32,470 bases of DNA from Gammaproteobacteria bacterium (GTDB lineage Bacteria > Pseudomonadota > Gammaproteobacteria > Legionellales > Legionellaceae). The position numbers and the translations under genes are program-made. Positions 8,817 to 16,311 of this stretch are shown one piece after another. Position 1 is the first letter of the stretch. Each line of letters starts with the position of its first letter. The DNA lies in NCBI GenBank assembly GCA_026399205.1, contig JAPLRL010000074.1, positions 1 to 32,470 on the forward strand. Direction: 5' to 3'. The notes under the pieces are model-generated. The model was given only the letters and a program-made list of their open reading frames with translations, was not told where the DNA came from and did no database searches.

Positions 8817-10175
8817 ATGCGGAACAGGGCGTGGTACTGTGTTGTAGGGTGCGTATTTATTGGTGGGGCTTCACTTTCTTTTGGGGTGAATGCAGCAGAT
8901 GAACGGGTGGGGCAAGAAGGGGATGCTTCGCAAATTCAAATGGATGATGTACAACGTTTTTCCAATGCCATGGGACTCATTAAAAAATATTATGTGAACA
9001 AAGTCAGTGACAAAACGCTGTTTGATAATGCGATTCGAGGCATGTTATCGGGGCTTGATCCACACTCTGCATATTTAGATGAAGAAGAATACCAAGAATT
9101 ACAAACCGCAACCAATGGTGAGTTTGGTGGGCTGGGACTTGAAGTGACCATGGAAGAAGGGGTCATTAAGGTGGTCACGCCGCTCGTTGATACCCCTGCT
9201 TATAGCGCAGGCATCAAGTCAAATGATTATATCGTGAAGATCGATAATCATGTGGTGCAAGGCATGAAACTAAAAGAAGCCGTGGAATTGATGCGCGGTA
9301 AAATTGGGTCGACCGTCTCATTAACCGTGTTACGCAAAGGGGCGAACAAACCCTTTCACTATACGTTGGCTCGCGAAAAAATCTTGATTAAAAGTGTGAA
9401 AAGTCAGATTTTAGAAGGCAATTATGGGTATGTGCGCTTAACGCAATTTCAGGCTTTAACCGCGCAAGAAATGAAAACTGCCATTGCCGGGTTAAAAAAG
9501 CAAGCCGGTGGCTCGTTAAGAGGCATGATTTTAGATTTAAGAAATAATCCGGGTGGTTTATTGGATACTGCTATTCAAGTCTCTGATGCTTTTTTAGATA
9601 CGCCTAAACAGGCAAACCATAAAGAAGAGCTGATTGTTTATACCGAAGGTCGTTTCCCAGGATCTGAGTTTAAAGCCGTGGCCAATGCAGGCGATGTATT
9701 AAGTGGCGTGCCATTGGTGGTCTTGATTAATCATGGCTCAGCATCTGCTGCAGAAATTGTCGCTGGCGCCTTAAAAGACAATAAACGAGCGCTCATCGTG
9801 GGGACTCGAAGCTTTGGTAAAGGCTCAGTTCAAACAGTGTTACCGGTCGATGATAAGCGAGCCATTAAACTAACAACAGCATTATATTATACGCCATCTG
9901 GGGTGTCGATTCAGGCAAAAGGTATTACCCCTGATATCGTCATCGAAGAAATGCAAATGCCCAGTGTGAAACAAGCTGCTACTCCTGAGTACTTTGATTT
10001 TGATGAAGCGGGCTTAAGTGGTCACATCGCAAATAAAGACACGAAGCCCGCTATTGCGCAAGTTAAAGCACTCAAAGTGGTGCCTGATCAAGATCTCATG
10101 CATAAAGATTATCAGTTGTATTCAGCGCTGACGATTTTACGCGGGATTGCAGTAGCAGAACACACAGCTCCATAG
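8817..10175 (+). CDS. ctpA: Carboxy-terminal processing protease (S41 family)
   Basis: A 452-residue periplasmic serine protease that trims or degrades envelope proteins from their C-termini. An N-terminal signal peptide runs to about ANA (residue 26). A PDZ domain follows at roughly 100-190 (GEFGGLGLEVTMEEGVIKVV, DYIVKIDNHVV), then the S41 catalytic core with LRNNPGGLLD. The Ser-Lys dyad is visible as NHGSASAAEI (Ser310) and SFGKGSVQT (Lys335), 25 residues apart as in Tsp. Length is typical of CtpA. The ATG at 8817 follows TTGGAGAAGTGGC, a good ribosome-binding site. A REP-type palindrome at 10184-10325 separates its stop codon from the convergent rlmI-like gene. Confidence 0.95.
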   Translation: MRNRAWYCVVGCVFIGGASLSFGVNAADERVGQEGDASQIQMDDVQRFSNAMGLIKKYYVNKVSDKTLFDNAIRGMLSGLDPHSAYLDEEEYQELQTATNGEFGGLGLEVTMEEGVIKVVTPLVDTPAYSAGIKSNDYIVKIDNHVVQGMKLKEAVELMRGKIGSTVSLTVLRKGANKPFHYTLAREKILIKSVKSQILEGNYGYVRLTQFQALTAQEMKTAIAGLKKQAGGSLRGMILDLRNNPGGLLDTAIQVSDAFLDTPKQANHKEELIVYTEGRFPGSEFKAVANAGDVLSGVPLVVLINHGSASAAEIVAGALKDNKRALIVGTRSFGKGSVQTVLPVDDKRAIKLTTALYYTPSGVSIQAKGITPDIVIEEMQMPSVKQAATPEYFDFDEAGLSGHIANKDTKPAIAQVKALKVVPDQDLMHKDYQLYSALTILRGIAVAEHTAP

Positions 10176-10183
10176 TCCGGCAA

Positions 10184-10325
10184 GAAATCCGAGCCGCGAC
10201 CGTCAGGGAGCGGAAGTTTTAAAAGCGCCGCTTCTTAATGGTCGCTGAAATATTAAAACTTCCGCTCCCTGACGGTCGCTAAAATATTAAAACTTCCGCT
10301 CCCTGACGGTCGCGGCTCGGATTTC
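10184..10325. repeat. REP-type palindrome, copy 1 (duplicated inner arm)
   Basis: A perfect 39-base inverted repeat, 10184-10222 against 10287-10325. The left arm begins GAAATCCGAGCCGCGACCGT and continues into an AGGGAGCGGAAG block. Between the arms a second partial right arm (10249-10279) is an exact direct repeat of 10283-10313, with a 34-base period. It lies between the convergent ctpA and rlmI-like genes, where its transcript would fold into a long hairpin. Related copies are at 20598-20703, 26329-26366 and 27124-27224. Confidence 0.92.
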
Positions 10326-10341
10326 GAGTTATAACGCCTTG

Positions 10342-11511
10342 TTACAACACAACCCCCAACACCGCTGTCAAATACTGCCCTTCAGGAAAGATCGGCAAGG
10401 TCGGATGACACGGTGCGGGTCCAAACACCCCTAAAACACGAAAGGTTTTATTTACACTCACGGCCTGCAAATAAACCAACTCAACAAACTGCTTCGCGCT
10501 TAATGCTGCGGAGCAGTTGCAGGTCATCAGTAAGGTTGACGAACGCATAGACTTAAATAATTCTCGATGTAAAAAGCGGTAGTAATTTTTTGCCTGGGTT
10601 TGGTTGCGCATAGAAGGCGCGAGTTTGGGCGGATCTAAAATAACGATATCGAAGTCACCTGCTTGGTGTAAATACTCGCGCGCATCTCCTTTAATCCATT
10701 CGATCTGCTCAACTTGATTTAACAGAGCATTCTCTTGTGCACGTTCAATGGCCTGCGCCGAACTATCAATGGCGCGTACAAAAGCGGCATTGGCTTTGGC
10801 TGCGTGTAGGGCAAACCCCCCGGTGTAGGTGTATAAATCTAAAACCCGCGCCCCTTGTGCATAGCTTGCAATGCGTTGATGATTGTCGCGTTGATCCAGA
10901 AAAAGCCCCGTTTTTTGTGCGGTTGCAAAATTGATTTTAAATTGGACGTCATATTCTTTTACAATGGTTTGTTCGGTGGCTGCGGGCTCTGCCACACTTT
11001 GCCAGCCATCTTGTGCCAAGGGTTTAGGCTGAGATCGCCAAATCCATGTCAAATGAGGAAATTGACTGTGTAGACATTCAAGAATCAGCGCACGATGTTC
11101 TTCAACCCAGTAGGCGGAACTTGCAATCACAGCCATGTTATTAAATTGATCAATCGTAAGCCCTGATAAGCCATCTGCTTCGCTATTGAATAAACGAAAG
11201 GCATTGGTGTGAGCGTTCGGTAGCTGTATGCGGGTTCTAAGCGCGGCTGCTGAGCTCAGGCGCTGCATGATGATGGAGCGCAGGGTGATGGGGTCTGGTA
11301 AGCCTATTTTCGAGGTGGCCAACACCCGAACGCGATATAACGAATGCGCATTATAAATTCCCACCCCGATCCAATCGCCTGTGGTGGTTAGAAGCTGCAC
11401 GAGATCGCCAGTATTACAAGCAGGCTTGGCTTCAAGAATGGCCTTAGGAAACACCCAAGGATGACCTTGTTGAATGAGAGAAACTTTATGTGGGGCAATG
11501 GTGAGGTGCAT
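10342..11511 (-). CDS. rlmI: Class I SAM-dependent 23S rRNA methyltransferase, RlmI-like
   Basis: A 389-residue cytosolic methyltransferase of the RlmI (YccW) family, which makes m5C1962 in E. coli 23S rRNA. The N-terminal PUA-like domain is seen in VSLIQQGHPWVFPKAI and DLVQLLTTTGDWIGVGIYN. The Rossmann domain has VLDLYTYTGGFALHAA (SAM-binding motif I), RAIDSSAQAIERA, WIKGDAREYL and the catalytic-type motif LDPPKLAPS. Length equals E. coli RlmI (396). The reading frame is open to 11613, but the first 34 codons read through a repeat flank and do not resemble the family, so I start at the ATG at 11511, where MHLTIAPHKVSLI fits. An intermediate ATG at 11532 is possible. The exact rRNA target is inferred from family only. 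Confidence 0.88.
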   Translation of the reverse strand: MHLTIAPHKVSLIQQGHPWVFPKAILEAKPACNTGDLVQLLTTTGDWIGVGIYNAHSLYRVRVLATSKIGLPDPITLRSIIMQRLSSAAALRTRIQLPNAHTNAFRLFNSEADGLSGLTIDQFNNMAVIASSAYWVEEHRALILECLHSQFPHLTWIWRSQPKPLAQDGWQSVAEPAATEQTIVKEYDVQFKINFATAQKTGLFLDQRDNHQRIASYAQGARVLDLYTYTGGFALHAAKANAAFVRAIDSSAQAIERAQENALLNQVEQIEWIKGDAREYLHQAGDFDIVILDPPKLAPSMRNQTQAKNYYRFLHRELFKSMRSSTLLMTCNCSAALSAKQFVELVYLQAVSVNKTFRVLGVFGPAPCHPTLPIFPEGQYLTAVLGVVL

Positions 11512-11578
11512 GATTTGTACTCGTTCGTGCATCCCCCGTGGAGTGAACTTCACGGGCGATGTCGAGGGTGGGATGTCC

Positions 11579-11733
11579 GTAGGGTGGACAAAGGAGCCTA
11601 ACGATGATCTCACCGATTAGTGGAACCAGTCTGGCGACGTGTCCACCGGTAGCTCCGAGCCACCGGTGGGCACGTCGCTAGAAAGCGCCCAGTAAAAAGA
11701 GAGTTCAACGCCAGGCTCCTTTGCCCACCCTAC
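11579..11733. mobile_element. MITE-like element, copy A (155 bp)
   Basis: The ends are inverted repeats: GTAGGGTGGACAAAGGAGCC at the left, and AGGCTCCTTTGCCCACCCTA plus C at the right, with one mismatch. In this copy the inverted match extends outward through GGGATGTCC / GGACATCCC. The centre holds a second inverted repeat, GCGACGTGTCCACCGGT facing ACCGGTGGGCACGTCGC. No reading frame inside looks real. Copy B at 13081-13235 has the same length and nearly the same sequence in the same orientation. The mobilising transposase is not in the window. Confidence 0.85.
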
Positions 11734-11765
11734 GGACATCCCCCACAACGGACATCCCGACGAAC
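11734..11765. repeat. Two 16-bp tandem units beside MITE copy A
   Basis: Two 16-base units, GGACATCCCCCACAAC and GGACATCCCGACGAAC, directly abut the right end of copy A. Six related units (GAGCATCCCCC type) abut the right end of copy B at 13236-13333. Confidence 0.7.
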
Positions 11766-11839
11766 ATTCACACAAACGGAGGGGGATTGCATCATCACAA
11801 ACCGGCAAGGCTAGCGGATCTCAGTTTAAAAAACAATCA

Positions 11840-11869
11840 TTGATTTCAAATGAACCTTATTTGTATAAT
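11840..11869 (+). promoter_or_regulatory. Probable sigma70 promoter of the GTPase-like gene
   Basis: TTGATT (11840-11845) and a perfect TATAAT (11864-11869) are 18 bases apart, 42 bases before the ATG at 11912. A good ribosome-binding site, AAAGGA at 11899-11904, follows with 7-base spacing. This is the clearest promoter in the window and gives the gene its own transcription unit inside the MITE-bounded island. Confidence 0.6.
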
Positions 11870-11911
11870 AGGACCCCTAATTGATCAGCTCTGTTCATAA
11901 AGGATGTTAAC

Positions 11912-12979
11912 ATGAAAATTGCATTTGTGGGTCCGGCAAATTCAGGAAAAAAGAGTGTGGTGTCTAGGCTAGCGCATAACAGTAAACCTGACGCGGATGC
12001 ATGGCAACTTCCTGAATATGTTTCATCACTATGGTCCGACCTAACGAAAGTTGGCGAAACGAAGCTGTGGATACTTCCTATAAATTCGTTGCAAGCATCG
12101 ATTTTAAGAGACGCAGATCATGTTTTTTATTGTGTCGATTTGTCTGGGCATATTGATGAAAAGACATTAAAAGGAAACTTTTTGGAAATACAGGGAGTCA
12201 TCACGTCGTCTACGGTTATTCATTTACTCGGCACCAAAGCAGATATCGAAAAACCTGGAAATCAGGCCGTGTTACAGCGTGTTGCTGGAGAATTGAAGCT
12301 GACTACGAAGCCAAAGAACGTATCCGCAAAGACCGGGTTTGGGATGGAGGCTTTTTATGCAAGGTATATCAGTGGGGCGCCTCAAGACGCAGAGTCTTCC
12401 GAGCTAGCGGGGAGTTTGACTGGGTCCAGCGCGCCCTCTGTCTATGACACGCTACCACCAGACTCAAAAGACAGCACCATTGAGTTAGCGCCGTGTACAC
12501 AGACGTTATCGTTAGCGAACTTTTATGAAGATATCGAATCTCTCCCATGCCTGAGACAACGTCGATTAAAAGCAGAAGCGGAGAAATTACGCGCGTTTGT
12601 GCGTTCGAATGTTCACAGTGAGGAACAAAAAACGCAAGAGATCAACGCGTTCATCAAACGTTGTCATCTCATCATCGATTCGCCCTATTCCTTTGCGATG
12701 AAAGCCGTCGCGTCTTTTGCAATGGGCGTGTTAGTCACTGTATTGGCGGCGGCACTTGGGTTTGGTATTGGTATGGCAGCCGGCGCTTGGATAGGCCCAC
12801 TCGCCTTCTTTGCCGCAATCCAGGTCGCCAATACCGTGGCATTGAGCGTGCTTGCAGTCGGTGCGTTGGTTGGTGCGGGTTCTGCTTATGCAACTTGCCG
12901 GATGTTTAGAGACGTGTCTGAAGCGAAGAGGGATGTGATTAATCCGACGTTGGAGGGTGTGGCTCCGATCGCGGTGTAA
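11912..12979 (+). CDS. Degenerate Ras-like GTPase domain protein with C-terminal membrane hairpin
   Basis: A 355-residue protein with a P-loop GTPase-like N-terminus: beta strand plus loop MKIAFVGPANSGKKSVVSRL (residues 1-20), a G4-like TKAD (108-111) and a G5-like SAK (128-130), spaced as in Ras/Rab proteins. Two key features are altered. The residue after GK is Lys14 where Ser/Thr normally binds Mg2+, and the G3 DxxG motif is absent, with LPINS in its place. Nucleotide hydrolysis, perhaps even binding, is therefore doubtful. Residues 195-245 look helical and charged. Two long Ala/Gly-rich hydrophobic segments (about 254-283 and 286-317) form a membrane hairpin, followed by a short basic tail. 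It has its own promoter and lies between two direct MITE copies. Host-membrane GTPase-like effectors are known in Legionellales; here that role is only a hypothesis. Confidence 0.8.
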   Translation: MKIAFVGPANSGKKSVVSRLAHNSKPDADAWQLPEYVSSLWSDLTKVGETKLWILPINSLQASILRDADHVFYCVDLSGHIDEKTLKGNFLEIQGVITSSTVIHLLGTKADIEKPGNQAVLQRVAGELKLTTKPKNVSAKTGFGMEAFYARYISGAPQDAESSELAGSLTGSSAPSVYDTLPPDSKDSTIELAPCTQTLSLANFYEDIESLPCLRQRRLKAEAEKLRAFVRSNVHSEEQKTQEINAFIKRCHLIIDSPYSFAMKAVASFAMGVLVTVLAAALGFGIGMAAGAWIGPLAFFAAIQVANTVALSVLAVGALVGAGSAYATCRMFRDVSEAKRDVINPTLEGVAPIAV

Positions 12980-12993
12980 TGTTGGGGATTTCG

Positions 12994-13080
12994 TACGGTG
13001 GATCGGTGTACGGTGGATCGGTGTACGGTGGATTGGTGTACGGTGGATTGCGTATGGTGGGTTGTCGTACGCTGGATCGC
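12994..13080. repeat. Tandem array of about 15-bp units left of MITE copy B
   Basis: Units of TACGGTGGATCGGTG start at 12994, 13009, 13024 and 13039, then decay (TATGGTGGG, TACGCTGGATCGCG) until the MITE begins with GTAGGGTGGAC at 13081. Each unit resembles the MITE terminus itself. Nothing between units looks like a CRISPR spacer. The array starts 14 bases after the GTPase-like gene stops. Confidence 0.8.
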
Positions 13081-13235
13081 GTAGGGTGGACAAAGGAGCC
13101 TTACTTTGATCTGATCGGTTAGTGGAAACTGTCAGGCGACGTGTCCACCGGTAGCTCCGAGCCACCGGTGGGCACGTCGCCAGAAAGCTACCAGTAAAAA
13201 GAGAGTTCAACGCCAGGCTCCTTTGCCCACCCTAC
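13081..13235. mobile_element. MITE-like element, copy B (155 bp)
   Basis: Same length, orientation, termini and inner palindrome as copy A at 11579-11733, with about a score of differences, mostly in the left interior. Copies A and B are direct repeats surrounding the GTPase-like gene. This copy has tandem arrays on both sides. Confidence 0.87.
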
Positions 13236-13333
13236 GAGCATCCCCCACAGTGAGCATCCCCCCAAAACGAGCCCCCCCCCAATTGGGCATCCCCCCAAAA
13301 CGAGCATCCCCCAAAGTGGGTATCCCCCAAAGC
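13236..13333. repeat. C-rich tandem array of 16-17-bp units right of MITE copy B
   Basis: Six units begin at 13236, 13252, 13269, 13285, 13302 and 13318, of the form GAGCATCCCCCAAAGT or GAGCATCCCCCCAAAAC. They abut the MITE end and match in form the two units beside copy A. An open frame across them codes only for low-complexity Pro/Lys-rich peptide and is not a gene. Confidence 0.85.
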
Positions 13334-13380
13334 GGACATGACATAACTCCCCATTCCCATCCCTCCACCATTATGAGACA

Positions 13381-14886
13381 ATGTCTTCCTTTTACACAAA
13401 GTCACCCATGATCCGAGTTACCCTTCTCCTCTTGAGCTTCTTCTACACCTATGCCACCTTCGCCAACACCACCATCGAAGCCCATTTTGAAAAAATCAAA
13501 CAAAACCCAGCACAACTTTATGCGTTCTTAAAAGCCATGCCCAAAGGGGGCGAATTGCATTACCATTTTTCAGGTAGTGCGCATCCTGAATGGATGCTGG
13601 GTTTAGCGGCAACACAAGCATTTTGTTTGGACAAAAAAAAATGGGCGTTAACCCCCAAACAAAAACAATGCGCAGGGCTGCCCTCTACAGCTTTAGCTCA
13701 GCATGAGCACTGGTATAAAAAAATACTTAACGCTTGGTCGTTTCACCATTTTCACCCAGGTGCGGAGTCTGCACATGATCATTTTTTTTCAGCTTTTAGT
13801 AAGTTTTATGCGGTGTATCTGCAAAATCGTGGTGCATTGTTGGCGTTGATGATGCAGCATGCAGTAGACCAGCACGAGCAATATTTAGAAATCATGTTTT
13901 TGCCAACACCCGTTCCGGTATGGGAGCATCCACCGGCTAGGTTTAGCATGACGCAGTTAGCAACTTATCATCAGCAGTTGATGCATAGCCCCGCCTTTTT
14001 AAAGAGCGTGACGCAAAGCATGGCAGAAATGAATGCGATTCAACGCGCGGCAAGACACACTTTGCATTGTGACAAAAATCCCGCATTACCTGCTTGTCAG
14101 ATTGAGGTTGCATTTTTATATAACGCCAAGCGTGATCAACCCTTAGATAAAATATTCCCACAACTGTTACAAGGTTTTTTATTGGCACAACAGCGCTCAT
14201 CAGTGGTGGGGGTGAACTTCATGCAACCTGAAGATGCCCCTACGCCATTACGCGATTATCACCAACATATGCAGTTATTTGATTATTTACATCAACAATA
14301 CCCCAATGTGCATATTGCGTTACACGCAGGTGAACTCACTCAGAAAGTCGCGCTTAACAGCAGTCGCGATCATATTCGACAAGCAGTGTTACTCGGGCAT
14401 GCCGAACGGATTGGCCATGGTGTTGATATTCGTTTTGAAAAAAAGCCTGAAGATCTTGTCGCTTATTTATCGAATAAACGGGTCGCGGTTGAGGTGTGTT
14501 TAACCAGTAATCAACGGATTTTACAGATGAATGCTGCGCAACATCCTTTGACGTATTTTTTAAAACATCACGTGCCGGTTGTGCTCTCGACGGATGACGA
14601 AGGGGTGTTGCGCACCACGCTAACTCGAGAGTATCTACTGGCGACACAACGCTACGCACTGAACTATCCGACCCTAAAACAAATCAGCCGAAACTCCTTG
14701 ACCTATGCGTTTTTGCCAGGGGAAAGCATTTGGGCGAACGCTCGCACAGCTGAACTCAAAGCGCCGTGTGTCCAGTTGACGGACGCGACCTGTTTACGCT
14801 GGATTGCGAGCTCTAAAAAGGCAACGTTGCAGTGGCGATTGGAGCGTGCGTTTGTGGCGTTCGAGGCGGGGGAGTTGGCGCAATAG
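13381..14886 (+). CDS. Secreted adenosine deaminase-like amidohydrolase
   Basis: A 501-residue exported member of the adenosine/AMP deaminase family, predicted to deaminate adenosine or a related purine nucleoside. A signal peptide (hydrophobic LLLLSFFYTYATFA) ends near residue 28. Zinc and catalytic residues are all visible: GGELHYHFSGS (His60, His62), HIALHAGEL (His315, Glu318), GHAERIGHG (His346) and LSTDDEG (Asp405, Asp406). The PKGGELHYHFSGS block resembles the ADGF/secreted branch more than cytosolic Add. An insertion at 80-130 has two Cys residues and 225-240 has two more, which fits a disulfide-bonded exported protein. The frame opens at 13381; ATG at 13408 would also leave a complete signal peptide. 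Its C-terminus nearly meets the convergent deformylase-like gene, 13 bases away. Confidence 0.9.
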   Translation: MSSFYTKSPMIRVTLLLLSFFYTYATFANTTIEAHFEKIKQNPAQLYAFLKAMPKGGELHYHFSGSAHPEWMLGLAATQAFCLDKKKWALTPKQKQCAGLPSTALAQHEHWYKKILNAWSFHHFHPGAESAHDHFFSAFSKFYAVYLQNRGALLALMMQHAVDQHEQYLEIMFLPTPVPVWEHPPARFSMTQLATYHQQLMHSPAFLKSVTQSMAEMNAIQRAARHTLHCDKNPALPACQIEVAFLYNAKRDQPLDKIFPQLLQGFLLAQQRSSVVGVNFMQPEDAPTPLRDYHQHMQLFDYLHQQYPNVHIALHAGELTQKVALNSSRDHIRQAVLLGHAERIGHGVDIRFEKKPEDLVAYLSNKRVAVEVCLTSNQRILQMNAAQHPLTYFLKHHVPVVLSTDDEGVLRTTLTREYLLATQRYALNYPTLKQISRNSLTYAFLPGESIWANARTAELKAPCVQLTDATCLRWIASSKKATLQWRLERAFVAFEAGELAQ

Positions 14887-14899
14887 CGTTGGTGTAATC

Positions 14900-16144
14900 C
14901 TATTTAAGCAACCGTACCTCATACCCCGGCCCTGCGATCAGCGGTGTTTTATCAAAAAACGCGCTAGATGCATCCGAGCCCTTACAAAGCACTGCTCTAC
15001 ATTGCAACTGTAACCCCTGTAAGGTTTGTGTGGTCATGTTGGGCATGATGCTGATGAGCTCATCAGGGTGCAGCGTCATATGGTGTTGTGCGTCGGGCTG
15101 AACGGTGTAACGGAAAGGTTGAATGCTCAAATCAGGAATAATGGGGTTCGCTTGGCGTGAACGCAAATGCTCAGTCACTAAATTGAGAAAATGCTGTTGT
15201 TGTGCTGCAGGAAGCGAGGCAAAAGCAGTGTCAAAATAAGTTAGACCGTCACTGATATGGTTCATTTCATGCCAGAGTAAAACCGCATCAAATCCACTCA
15301 TGGTGGTAACCACGAACGCCATATTGTTGAGCGGATCTTGATATTGAACCGTGATGGATTCTGGGCTTTCCACCGCACAACGGTTTGAACAAGGCAAGCT
15401 CAAACAAGCATGGTTAAACACTTGCGTTTCAAAACTACGGTCAAGAATAACCGGATTAACCATGATGATGGCTTGTGGAGGCTTGGTGTTGGGGTAGCGC
15501 CGATTGACTCCTGCAACATGCTCGGGTAATTCATTAAAAACGCCGACAATGGCAAATCGATAGGGTTTATCAATATGTGCACATTGATTAGCCGCAATCC
15601 CTGCACCATGGGTTTTAACCAGTGCGGTTTTGGCCAATGCGATTTGTCGAGCGAGCTCTTCTGATTGAGCTTTTGTTGGATGTTGAGGAAAGGAAGTTCC
15701 AGGTTGTTGTAATATCGGATCCCCAATGATGCGAATGAAGGGTGCTGTTTGCGATACAAAGCACGCCCCTTGCGGCTGCATCTCAAATTGAGCGTGTTGA
15801 TGAATGACTTCATTGCGGTTATGACGCTCCAATGACAATTGATATTCGACAAATTTGCCAAGATTATTTTCATAAACACTACAAATTGTTAGATCGTGCC
15901 AAGCTTGGGTGTCAAGCGAGAGCCGGGTGAGTCGTTGAAGATCGTCTTTTTGATGTGTAGACGTTTTTTTGATGAAGTTCTCGGCGGCCAGTAGCGCAGC
16001 TGGTGTGTTTTGCAACATCCATGTAGCCGTTAATCGTGACTCCAGGGTTTCAATTGGGGTTTGTGGATAGAAGTTGGTTTTAAGAATGCTATCTGTGTAG
16101 CGGTGAAATAACTGCCGCATTTTTGCTGGAACACGAGGGGGCAT
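14900..16144 (-). CDS. Peptide deformylase-like protein with long N-terminal extension
   Basis: A 414-residue protein whose middle third (about 135-305) is a peptide deformylase domain. Motif 1 is GAGIAANQ (180-187), motif 2 is HACLS (245-249) where true enzymes have EGCLS, and motif 3 is HEMNH (292-296) where they have HExDH. The three metal ligands (Cys247, His292, His296) and the general base Glu293 are present, so hydrolase activity remains possible. Housekeeping deformylases have about 170 residues; this one adds about 130 residues before the domain and about 100 after, neither recognised. No signal peptide is seen. AAGGA stands six bases before the ATG at 16144. It is probably not the essential def gene, which normally sits with fmt, but a specialised paralogue; the substrate is unknown. 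Confidence 0.85.
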   Translation of the reverse strand: MPPRVPAKMRQLFHRYTDSILKTNFYPQTPIETLESRLTATWMLQNTPAALLAAENFIKKTSTHQKDDLQRLTRLSLDTQAWHDLTICSVYENNLGKFVEYQLSLERHNRNEVIHQHAQFEMQPQGACFVSQTAPFIRIIGDPILQQPGTSFPQHPTKAQSEELARQIALAKTALVKTHGAGIAANQCAHIDKPYRFAIVGVFNELPEHVAGVNRRYPNTKPPQAIIMVNPVILDRSFETQVFNHACLSLPCSNRCAVESPESITVQYQDPLNNMAFVVTTMSGFDAVLLWHEMNHISDGLTYFDTAFASLPAAQQQHFLNLVTEHLRSRQANPIIPDLSIQPFRYTVQPDAQHHMTLHPDELISIMPNMTTQTLQGLQLQCRAVLCKGSDASSAFFDKTPLIAGPGYEVRLLK

Positions 16145-16234
16145 GGGACATCCTTATTCAATGTAAAAAAGGAGGGAGTTTAACATGCCGCTCGTATTCG
16201 TCTAGAGCTGTGTTTTAAATCCGTTTTAGATGAC

Positions 16235-16295
16235 TGTCGTCCCGGAGTTTACCTTAATGTCCGGGGGATCCATGCACCAAGCTGCTGGGACGACA
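16235..16295. repeat. Short dispersed palindrome (TGTCGTCCC...GGGACGACA)
   Basis: Nine-base perfect inverted ends (16235-16243, 16287-16295) enclose an inner CCCGGA/TCCGGG pair. Its form matches a dispersed repeat seen in many bacterial genomes. It lies between the deformylase-like start and the ankyrin-like stop, 17 bases before the latter. Confidence 0.6.
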
Positions 16296-16311
16296 TGAGG
16301 CTCGTAAAGAC

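Noticed and set aside
10176-10341. Simple intrinsic terminator between ctpA and rlmI
   Set aside because: The structure is a member of a dispersed REP family without a clear T-tract; a role in termination is possible but not its defining nature.
11512-11613. Longer RlmI start at 11613
   Set aside because: The added codons read into repeat-flank sequence (about 11530-11600) and do not align with the family N-terminus.
12731-13210. Minus-strand open frame with repeated HRTPIHRTP
   Set aside because: Antisense to the GTPase-like gene and to the repeat array; the periodic peptide reflects the DNA repeat.
12994-13333. CRISPR or iteron origin of replication
   Set aside because: No spacers in either array, no replication gene, no DnaA boxes or AT-rich unwinding region seen; the units look like MITE ends or flanks.
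13223-13411. Small open frame over the C-rich array
   Set aside because: Codes only for the repeated low-complexity peptide and is explained by the tandem repeat.
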